Under the pieces are notes generated by a model, which was not told the DNA's origin, ran no database searches, and worked only from the letters and a program-made list of their open reading frames with translations. From Anthopleura xanthogrammica (Eukaryota; Cnidaria; Anthozoa; Actiniaria; Actiniidae): a DNA stretch of 64,000 bases. Shown here piece after piece: positions 1 through 8,716 of the stretch; position 1 is the stretch's first letter; each line of letters starts with the position of its first letter. Position numbers and translations under genes: made by a program. The stretch spans positions 7,750,858-7,814,857 of the forward strand of contig OZ025214.1 of NCBI GenBank assembly GCA_964019055.1, written 5' to 3'.

Positions 1-120
1 TTCTCCATTTAGTGACATTTTTCTACACTTTCCAGCTAATCTGAGGAAAAAACATATTTGCCAATCACAATCGAGAAAATTTGCAAAACTTAGGTGTCAT
101 CCAAAGCAGCTAGAAGACTC

Positions 121-882
121 TAAAAGCGGAGCTCCCAGTTCAATTTCTCGAGCAAGACTATAAATCGAGTGCTAAATGCGTGACAGGTGCGTTCCCAAAC
201 AGTGTCGACCACTTGTGATTTTACAAGCAGAGAAATACTGAAAGAAAAATCGGTTAGTTAAAAAAAATCGGAGATTAAATGTACTTTTCGCTTTCCAAAC
301 CTAAGAAAAAATATTTCTTGATCCATCTTTGACTACATTATTGCTGTTGTTAGCGATGTTTTCTTTGCATTTGCAAGTTTTGCTTTTAAATCAAGCGCGC
401 GGGAACCCTGTGTTGGGGCACGCCGTATGTACGTATGGCTTTTCCGGAATTGAGAAAGGGACTGGGAACGAGTCTAGAGATATTAATCTAATTAAAAAAC
501 AAACTCCAAGTTTACCAATTTTTACAATGTTAGGGCAAATACTGACTAATTTACAGGCTTTAAACAATTCGTAAAAATAAGAGAGAAAATGTATGGTTTT
601 TGGGGACGCTGTCCCCAAATCCCATACATTAATATTCTCTCTTATTTTTGCGAATTTTAAAAGCTTGTTACTCTGTAAGTATTCATCCAAACATGCTCAA
701 ACTCGGTAATAATACTAATATTAGTATGATCTTTTTTGTGATGGGGATTATTTCTTAATTAGATTAATATTCTCACTCGGCCGGAAATCCCGGAAAGGCC
801 TTATATAAATCAAGCCATGAAAAGTCAACTCGATGGATTACCATTTTTTTAAAGTATGGTGCTCCGCTCGTGGGAGCTCCGC
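121..882 (-). mobile_element. Deleted copy of the GCGGAGCTCC TA-flanked element
   Basis: The right edge reads TGGGAGCTCCGC followed by TA. Just inside it lies the reverse complement of the left end of the elements at 4608 and 36192, including the stretch that reads GGTAACCCATCGAG on the other strand. The left edge is TCTAAAAGCGGAGCTCCC, which matches the other end of that family with its terminal hairpin shortened. At about 760 bp it is roughly half the size of the other two, so it is an internally deleted and rearranged copy in inverse orientation. It interrupts an older repeat: 40-120 plus 885-1075 is homologous to 4150-4430. The short reading frames inside it are not convincing genes; 575-650 is a small palindrome. 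Confidence 0.7.
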
Positions 883-884
883 TA

Positions 885-1075
885 ACACTTTATTTTATTT
901 CCCCACTAAATGATAAATATCATATAATTTTACACGAAATATCAATAACCTCTTCTGAAAATCTAGTTTTATCTCAGATATAAATTTTTATAAGTCGATT
1001 TTCGCATGCTTCATGACACCTCAGTTTTGCAGTGTCGTCATTTGTACGTCACTTTTTCAGGTCAACTGGCTGTTT
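885..1075 (+). repeat. Dispersed repeat shared with 4255-4430
   Basis: This stretch (CACTAAATGAT... through TACGTCACTTTTTCAG) is about 85-90% identical by eye to 4255-4430. Bases 40-120 match 4150-4230. One ancient repeat is therefore present twice, and this copy was split by the element at 121-882. It lies in the intron just upstream of the first metalloprotease exon in the window. No coding function is seen. Confidence 0.6.
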
Positions 1076-1108
1076 GTGCACCTTTCTAATTAGTATATAT
1101 TTTTTCAG

Positions 1109-2046
1109 GCGTATTACAACTGGGCAAAGGAAAATCCCAGTGAAACATGGCTGCTACCAGGACTGAATTCCACCAATGAACAGTTGTTTTACATTGGATT
1201 TGCTCAGGTTAGAGTCAAGTTTTTGTCTTTTTAATTGTCTGTGTACACAGGCCTCTACTCATTCTGGGTCTGGTACGAGAATACCCAAGGTTTATAAATA
1301 GGCCCTCGATCGAGTGCTTTTCTGCTGGGTCCTATACCCTTTCGTTAAAACCGCTACTGGTCAAAGGTTAACGTCGGTAGTTCCTTCGGTTTAAATTCAA
1401 GTGCTACCAATGGAAGCCAACGGTGCACACTTTACCTCCTCTCTCAATCAGTGCTTTGTTTTAAGAGTATTCAAAGCTGAAGCTACACGTATTAGAGAGA
1501 AGTCGAAACAGACGTGGAGATCCAAAGGATCGACCAGTGGACCTCTAGCTCCGAAGGCCGCGCACCAACCAACTGAGCTACGTCTGCTCCTGGTAACCAT
1601 GGTACAACTCTTTTTTTGAGGCCAATATGCTGTTAATTGTTTTTAGTTCTATTTGCCATCCTCTCACTTCACTGGAAGTATACTTTATGAATAGTATTAG
1701 TTAAAAAATACTCTTTGATTTACTTATTTGTTATTTCTATATACAGAGCAAATGTAGTTCATCTACCCGTGAACGGCGACTCAAGAAAATAATTGAAGAT
1801 CCGCATGGAGATGACAAATTCAGGTTTGTTTTTCGGCTATACTAATTAGTCTATTGAAATTACCCTAGAGCATGGATCAACCAACTTGTTATTATAACCA
1901 TTATATATTTTCTCATTTTTAACAGGATTATTGGTTCTTTGGCAAATTCCTGCGACTTCGCCAATGCATTCAATTGCAAAAAGAACAGCCCAATGAATCC
2001 AATCAACAAATGCTATCTCTGGAGTAAAGAAGGACCATTGGCGTAA
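1109..2046 (+). CDS. M13 family metalloprotease (neprilysin/ECE-like), C-terminal exons only
   Basis: Three exons encode the C-terminal end of a neprilysin/endothelin-converting-enzyme type zinc peptidase: 1109-1207 (after TTTTTTCAG), 1747-1823 and 1926-2046 (stop TAA). The first encodes NWAKENPSE, then LPGL and [11 protein letters not shown]. The last encodes IIGSLANS, then [12 protein letters not shown]. These are the family's end-of-domain signatures (LPGL..TneQlFFigfAq; hrviGslsN; spMNP..kC.vW). Phases 0, 2 and 0 join cleanly. M13 enzymes are type II membrane or secreted ectoenzymes that cleave small peptides. The HExxH zinc site, the downstream ExxxD zinc-ligand motif and the transmembrane anchor must lie on exons left of the window. 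Oddity: family members usually end at CxVW, but this frame runs seven residues further (SKEGPLA). A possible AATAAA signal lies at 2290-2295. Confidence 0.9.
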
Positions 2047-2818
2047 CATGCAGTTTGGCTCCTTCTTAAAACTAAAAGTAATAATTATTATCAAAAGTAT
2101 TAATGTATTAGACTGTAATAGCTTGATATGCTTGGTATTAAAGAGGGTCTGAATGGGGTTAACTGTTAACCGAGAAACAGCTCGAAAATTAGCTGTTAAC
2201 TGATAATTTTAATTTTCAAAAGCTGTAAACTGATATTGAAGAAAAAAACTGTTAACTGTGATTTGCATTTCTGATGAAAAAGGGCGGCAAATAAATGAGT
2301 GTCACGGGCCAGTACTTATGAGTGACCATAACGGTTCAAATCTGTCTGGTTAATTATTGTTGAAAATTGAACTTTGAGATGCACATTTGACCACATTTTC
2401 CAGGCGGAAGTGACCCATTGAAGACAGAAATGTTTGACCACTTGCGTTCGATCATGAGGATCATTAAAGGGGCAATAGGATGAAAACGCCCCCATTTTTG
2501 AAAGACCGAAAATTTAAATATTTGAGGATTATATGATCAATTATTATTATAAGAACCAGATCTTTTGAATGAAATTGAAAAGAATAATTTTGACGTAAAG
2601 CACGCAAAATAAAGCATCGTAGGATTTATTAAAAGGGTCTATACCTCTTTTCTAAAGTAAGGGAGGGGGTAAAATTTGGCGATCGTGACTGATCAGCAGT
2701 GGAACGTAGAATTGCAAAACCTTGGATACTAATCATTATGGGTCATGTGAAAAGTAGAGAATAGAGCACAGGGGCGTAAAAAAGACCCAGGATCTCGGGC
2801 AATTAAGGGAATGGGAAC

Positions 2819-2838
2819 GGGGGGGGGGGGGGGGGGGG
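2819..2838. repeat. G20 homopolymer run
   Basis: About 20 consecutive G on the + strand in otherwise AT-rich intergenic DNA. It could form a G-quadruplex or be a sequencing-length artefact. No gene is seen around it. Confidence 0.8.
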
Positions 2839-3064
2839 ACACCCAGAACAAAAAGTAAAAAAGTAAAATAATTAAATTAAATTAAGGGACACACAAACAA
2901 ACAAACAAACAATTATCTAATTACCAAAAACAATTTTGGTAGCGAGTGGCATTGACATCATCCCTCCCCCCTTGCATTCCTTCCCTCGCTACGCCACTGA
3001 TAGAGCATGGTGCAAACACTGCCTTTGACCTGAATCGAACTCAACCGTATTAGAAATCTTACAT

Positions 3065-3993
3065 GACGTGTTAAGACTGTTAACTACTAAACCACAAGGA
3101 TAACTACACACACCATGTTATAAAATATACGTGTTTTATCTGATGTGTTAAGAGTGTTAACTACTAAACCACAAGGATAACTACACACACCATGTTATAA
3201 AATGTACGTGTTTTAGAGTGATTACAATAAACCCGTTCAACAAAATCTGTTAGTCAAAGTCTACGACTATCTGCTAGCGTTTATTAGTGTATTAGCCTAG
3301 TGTAACTAGCTCATGCGTGAAGACTACAACTTTATTGGTTAAATTTAGCAAGACCAAATAACGGTCTCATTCTACTGAAAAACAATATTTTTACTACGAG
3401 TCATTTGCTTTACAAATTTTAAACTGTAAATAAGTAATTCATTCCGTATAAAAGATTGAATTAAAGCTTTGCCGTTTTGCCTACAATCTCTCCAGTTATC
3501 CGACTTAAAAATTGAAATACATATAAATGTCAATAAACATGTATAGACTACATTCATTTATTGTCTGTTTAATAATTTTTGTTTTAGACTATTTGTAGTC
3601 TACTTAGAGTCTATTAGCTAGTACTTGTGATTATTAGTGTGTATTAGTCTAGTAATTGTTGAACGGGTTTATTGCAATCACTCTATCTGATGTGTTAAGA
3701 GTGTTAACTACTAAACCACAAGGATAACTACACACACCATGTTATAAAATATACGTGTTTTATCTGATGTGTTAAGAGTGTTAACTACTAAACCACAAGG
3801 ATAACTACACACACCATGTTATAAAATGTACGTGTTTTATCTGATGTGTTAAGAGTGTTAACTACTAAACCACAAGGATAACTACACACACCATGTTATA
3901 AAATATACGTGTTTTATCTGATGTGTTAAGAGTGTTAACTACTAAACCACAAGGACAACTACATACACCAAGGTATAAAATATACGGGTTTTA
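3065..3993. repeat. 77-bp tandem satellite, six units, split by a MITE
   Basis: Units beginning GATGTGTTAAGAGTGTTAAC start near 3065, 3142, 3689, 3766, 3843 and 3920, an exact 77-bp period except where 3216-3683 interrupts. Each unit holds ACTACTAAACCACAAGGATAA and ends around ATACGTGTTTTAT. The units differ at only a few bases, with the last one most diverged. The array is non-coding. Confidence 0.92.
3216..3683. mobile_element. TA-flanked MITE inserted inside the satellite
   Basis: Inverted termini GAGTGATTACAATAAACC and GGTTTATTGCAATCACTC (about 27 bp, one or two mismatches in all) bound 468 bp. Intact satellite units read GTTTTATCTG at this point. Here the TA is present on both sides of the insert (3214-3215 and 3684-3685), so the target duplication is TA, as in Tc1/mariner-type elements. 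No transposase frame is present. Confidence 0.85.
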
Positions 3994-4149
3994 TCTTAAG
4001 AAAATAGTTAATATCAATAATTAACGCGAGCTTGTAACTGATAATTGTGAAAAGTCGAAATATCTAACTGATAACTGATAAATAACGAAAAATTTAGAGC
4101 TTTTCCCATCGTTTACTTTGCTGTTGTCAGTTCCTCTCATCCGCAAGCT

Positions 4150-4430
4150 TTGCTTTAAAAATACTTCCAACTGATCTGAGGAAATCGAGAATATTTGCAA
4201 AACTGAAGTGTTATCCTTAGTTACCAGAAGACTCCGGAAACGATTAATTCATTATATTATTTTCTCACTAAATGATGAATATCATAGTAATTTTATACAA
4301 AATATCAATAACTTCTCCTGAAAATCTAGATTTATCTCAGATCGAATTTTTGTAAGTCGATTTTCGCGGGCTTCATGACACCTTAGTTTTGCAGTGACGT
4401 CACTTCTACGTCACTTTTTCAGATCAGCTG
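4150..4430 (+). repeat. Second copy of the dispersed repeat at 40-120/885-1075
   Basis: This is the uninterrupted version of the repeat split at 121-882. Shared landmarks are CTGATCTGAGGAAA at the left, and TCTCAGAT with TAAGTCGATTTTCGC at the right. It gives the empty-site comparison for the first element. Non-coding. Confidence 0.6.
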
Positions 4431-4607
4431 GTTTGTCTGGATCTGTACTGGGTTGATGATTTTATTCGTACTTCTGTGTATTATAAATTTCAACGCGTAC
4501 AACGAGTTTTCTTTTCCTTGGAAAGTTTCGTATTTGCAAAAGTTATGAATATTGTTTAGATCATCTTCACCATCTTTTTCATCGTTTGTCTGTTTTTAGA
4601 TATATTA

Positions 4608-6148
4608 GCGGAGCTCCCGCGCGGGCCGAAGGCCCGCGCGAGCGGAGCACCATACTTAAGAAAAAATGGTAACCCATCGAGTTGATTTTTCATGGCTTGA
4701 TTACGTCATCATCTTGTCCATACATACATACATACATACGTACATACATACGTACATACATACATACGTCCGTCCGTGTACCACTTTGCACAGGGTTCCC
4801 GCGCGCTTTGCTTACTCACAAATGCACAGAAAAATTGCAATAATGTAGTCAAAGATGGATCAAGAAGTATTTTTTCTTATTTTTGCAATGCGAAAAAAAC
4901 GTTTAGTCGAAGTCATGTCTGTCTTAAAGTGAACAAAAACAATTTTTCGACTTTAGCGACTTGCTAAAGAAGATTTAGCGAGGGAAAGCGAGGGAAGATT
5001 CTTAATCTTACGATTAGATGAAGTTTCGTGACTGAAACTTCAGTGAGAGAAAAAGTGGCCTGTAGACCAGAAAACCCTGATTATACTGCAAGAATGATAT
5101 TTCAGTTCCGTAGAAAACACTTCATAGAAGGTAAATTCATTAATTTTAACTAATATTTCGTAAAAAATCGACAAGAAATGTGTAAACTAGCTGGAGAAAC
5201 TCTCAGACAAGCCAAGGACGTTGGTTCGGCAAACATTGTCAGAAAAACTTGGATAGTTTGTCGTTTTTACTGCATTCTAGATTTTTATCATCTTTTTCTT
5301 CAATACTTGTGAACCAAAAAAGCGATATTTGAAGCTTTGATCTTTTGTTTTTGATCCCATTTCAAGAAAAAAGGCTAAGACTTAGTAAAAAGACTTGGTT
5401 CTTTGAAAAAACATATTTGACGGCCAGCGAACCTCACGCGAAGTCAAAACAAGATTCCAGTTTCATAATCATATGAATATTTTGACATTTTTATAGATAA
5501 TTTATTTTAATGTTGAATGAAATATGAAAAAGGAATACATATCACACCAAATATTTGCTATTTATCTGGCTTTTCCAGCTATTACTATTACACAATCGCA
5601 AAAATGATGAGCTTGTTTTTTTTTTATGGATAAGCTTATGTTTTTGTAAGATATTTCGCTCGATAATAAAGTTAAGAATAAATCTGAAAAAAAAACTTTT
5701 CAAAGACCAACTTACTAACAAAGAAAACTATTATCTTGCATTAATGAATATGTCTCTTTTTACATGTGAAGTTCAAGTGAATGTAAGCTTATAAAGCTTA
5801 TCAGTAATATTTTTCGACAATTTTCAGTGTAGTTCACTTTCCACCTAAAAAACTGCATACAACTTTGATTACTAAGATTTGCTGAATAAAATCCTTTGTT
5901 CTATACATGTATTCATATGCTCTACGATCTATGATTATTTTTCTTCGAATTGAAAAGTTTTCTAATGCTTTTGAAGGCTTAAAATAATGGTTTTTCTTTT
6001 AGTTTTTCCTCCTGGATTCTGGTAAAATCAAACGAAGTGGTAACGCTATAACCAGCGTTATGCCGCGTCACACAATTGTCACGTTTTTAACCACTAAATA
6101 TACTATTTATGGGAGCTCCGCTTTTAGGCAGTGCCTAAATCTATATAT
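4608..6148 (+). mobile_element. 1.54-kb TA-flanked non-autonomous element (family of 36192-37796)
   Basis: The left end is GCGGAGCTCCCGCGCGGGCC, part of a GC-rich hairpin. The right end is GGGAGCTCCGC followed by a TTTAGGCA/TGCCTAAA hairpin and CTATATAT. TA flanks both ends. It is about 95% identical to 36192-37796 over its length, and that copy has a demonstrable empty site. It contains a degenerate CATA/CGTA microsatellite near 4720-4770, which creates a spurious IHTYIHTY frame. No transposase or Rep/helicase frame is visible, so it must be mobilised in trans. The hairpin near the 3' end recalls Helitron-like elements, while the TA duplication recalls Tc1/mariner, so class is unresolved. 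Confidence 0.85.
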
Positions 6149-6149
6149 T

Positions 6150-6832
6150 ATCTCGTTATGGGGTTCAATGAAGTAATCATAGATACATGTAAGTTACACA
6201 TTTATGGTCAACTGAAATCCGTGTGATACAGCAGTGAATATCCTCATATGGCAAACTCGTCGATTGAAGAAAATAAGCTGCGAACTTCAAGTTGCTCTTA
6301 GGCCTCCTGGAATATGATATTTTCTGCTTAGTAATAGAAATAGAAAAAACATATTAGTGAAGTGACACAATACCCCTCAACTATGAAACATAACTGAAAA
6401 CTGGAAATTGTGTTATTGTATCGACCCTAAATATGATATGATACCGAAATTCGTGAATATTAAACTCTTAACATGTGATAATATATATGAGTCATGATTA
6501 TTGATAAGGTTCAAAAGAAAAATGTTAAATTTGGATATCTAAAATATTTTACCCCAGTCGTACATGATCCTTTACTTGATCCGATAAAGGCATCCATAAT
6601 ATATTACCGCTCATTAGGACTGTGTAGGGCAAGCCGATGTTATAAATATTTTAGCCATGGATTAAATGTTGCTACCATTGGCTTGCCATAACTGAGCGTT
6701 TTTAAAGAATCTTAATTAATATATATCTTTTTAGTAGAAATTAGTTTTAGCTTTTATAGACCCGTTGTACCATGTCAGAATGCAGCTCAACTTTGAAGGA
6801 CAAAACAAGATTGAAATTTTTTTTTGTTTTGT
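6150..6832. other. Intergenic DNA without recognisable genes
   Basis: Frames here are short and show no domain, signal peptide or splice context. It is AT-rich single-copy DNA between the element at 4608-6148 and the tandem duplication at 6833. Confidence 0.5.
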
Positions 6833-7447
6833 CCTCCAAATTGAGCGCTTTGATGTTACGTGATATTTATTGTTATCATGTATGTTCATTCAAAATAAAG
6901 TTTCATCATCATCATCATTATCATTTTTGTTATTATGTGTTATGGCTAAACTAGAAACAAAATTCACAAATTATACGATCTGGCGACCAAGCAACAGCCG
7001 GGATGATTCGGTTGAGTTGACGTTATCACTTCCTGTGAACGATCAATCAATCTTTATTACCAAAAATGAAGAATTAATTGCAACAAATATATGTAATGAG
7101 GGCCATTAAGGGTAATTGACTACTCAGATAGCTGAACAGGGCCAAAATACCTCCAAATTGAGCTGCTTTGACGTCACGTGATATTTATTGTTATCATGTA
7201 TGTTCATTCAAAATAAAGTTTCATCATCATCAACATCATTATTATTTTTATTATTATGTGTTATGGCTAAACTAGAAACAAAATTCACAAACTATTATGT
7301 GATCTGGCGACCAAACAACAGCCATGATGATTCGACTGATTCGGTTGAGTTGACGTTATCACTTCCTGTGAACGATCAATCAATCTTTATTACCAAAACT
7401 GAACAAAAATGAAGAATTAATTGCAACAAATATATGTAATGATGGCC
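6833..7447 (+). repeat. Tandem duplication of about 300 bp
   Basis: 6833-7103 and 7151-7447 are near-copies, both containing ATGTTCATTCAAAATAAAG, a CATCATCAT run, TGTTATGGCTAAACTAG and AATTGCAACAAATATATG. The second has small insertions such as the extra GATTCGACT. The similar 75-80-residue frames in each copy are probably fortuitous. The block lies immediately upstream of the TATA box at 7490, so it may contribute to that promoter. Confidence 0.8.
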
Positions 7448-7489
7448 AAAATACGTTCAAAATGAATCGAACCGTAAACGACCGAGAGG

Positions 7490-7552
7490 TATAAATGTGA
7501 CGACTAAAGATCTTATTTCCAACAAGCTCAAGAGACTCTAGAAGATCTAGTG
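7490..7552 (+). promoter_or_regulatory. TATA box and non-coding first exon of the transpeptidase-like gene
   Basis: TATAAAT lies at 7490-7496. About 60 bp on, an excellent donor TG|GTAAGTG falls at 7552/7553. A matching acceptor TGCTTTTCAG|GAATC sits at 8675/8676, 41 bp before the ATG at 8717. The simplest reading is transcription starting near 7520, a short 5' UTR exon ending at 7552, an 1123-bp intron and a second UTR segment from 8676. This is inferred from sequence signals only. Confidence 0.55.
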
Positions 7553-8312
7553 GTAAGTGTTTGTGCTTTCTAAGTACGTGTAATTTGATTTAGTTTTGAA
7601 AATGTGTATGTATGGAATGGCTAGGTCAATCATTAGTAAAGACGAGTCGAGTATCGTATACAGGGCGAAGCTAGGATTTTTTCAGGGGTACACCGACAAT
7701 TTCTCAAGAGCGGTATTTTTTTTTCTACAAATTTTGGCAAAATGCTTTAAACGAAAAGCACGAAATATTTGTCGCGAAATATTTGTCCACTAACTATTCA
7801 TTAAGTTTTAATTTCGGTTGGTTTACTTTAGAAGCGAAACAATTTCAATGTTATTCTAAAAACATTACTAAAAACAAAGCCAAAACAAGAGATTTTAAAG
7901 CGACAGCAATCAAGAAAAACGTCACAAAGTAAAACGACAACATAATATTAATAATTATTAATATTTTTGAGGAAAATAGTATACACTTTTTCTTTGAACT
8001 AAACCGATATTTTGTCAACTTTCTTTCGGTAAGCACTTACCACCAACATATTCAAAACTTGATCACTTTTTAGAAAGTTCAGCTAAAACATTACTTAATG
8101 TCATCTCAAAAACAGACTGTGATTATGCTTTATTGCTGATACTATAAATAACATATAGATATACACCTAGTAGTGTCAATAGCTTACACATTGTAAAACT
8201 AATATATATATTTTAGATAAATTTATCGTTAATGTCCATCTACTCTATCTATCACAGTATGTCTTGTCTATGCTGCATAACAGTGCTCGATACACAGAAG
8301 TGCAGAGCATAA

Positions 8313-8466
8313 ATATAGTATAGTCTAGATTAAAGAAGAGAAATGTTCTCTGTTACTCCGAGTTTCATGCTTCCGCACTCATCATTAATCTGTCTGATGA
8401 GTGCGCAAGCATGAAACTCGGAGTAACAGAGAACATGTCTCTTCTTTAATCTAGACTATACTATAT
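8313..8466. repeat. Near-perfect fold-back element
   Basis: Left arm ATATAGTATAGTCTAGATTA and right arm TAATCTAGACTATACTATAT are parts of two arms of about 70 bp that pair almost perfectly around a short loop near 8390. Non-coding MITE-like palindrome in the first intron of the transpeptidase-like gene. Confidence 0.88.
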
Positions 8467-8716
8467 CTATTCTATCTATCTATATTCGTCTAGTACAATG
8501 TATATGATGATAGCCAGCTCTTAAGTTACTAATTACTTTGGCCACCACATGCATACGACCCTAAATCTACATTGCCTTATAATTTACTTAAGTCTATACC
8601 TATCGATCATTAATTCTTTATTAATTTAAGTCAAAGATTTTGAGAACAAAAGTTATTTCTCCCTTTGCTTTTCAGGAATCGGGCAGAAGATTAACTCTCT
8701 CTTTTTCAACAATAAA

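Noticed and set aside
329..574. 81-residue frame with a hydrophobic start (MTTLLLLLAMFSLHL)
   Set aside because: It begins at a non-ATG codon, lies inside a transposon copy and ends at a palindrome; the signal-peptide look is probably chance.
3065..3993. Possible CRISPR-like array
   Set aside because: The 77-bp units are contiguous and identical throughout, with no unique spacers, in a eukaryotic genome. It is an ordinary satellite.
7596..8036. Small frames between the TATA box and the coding start at 8717
   Set aside because: They lie in the inferred 5' UTR intron and show no conserved feature.
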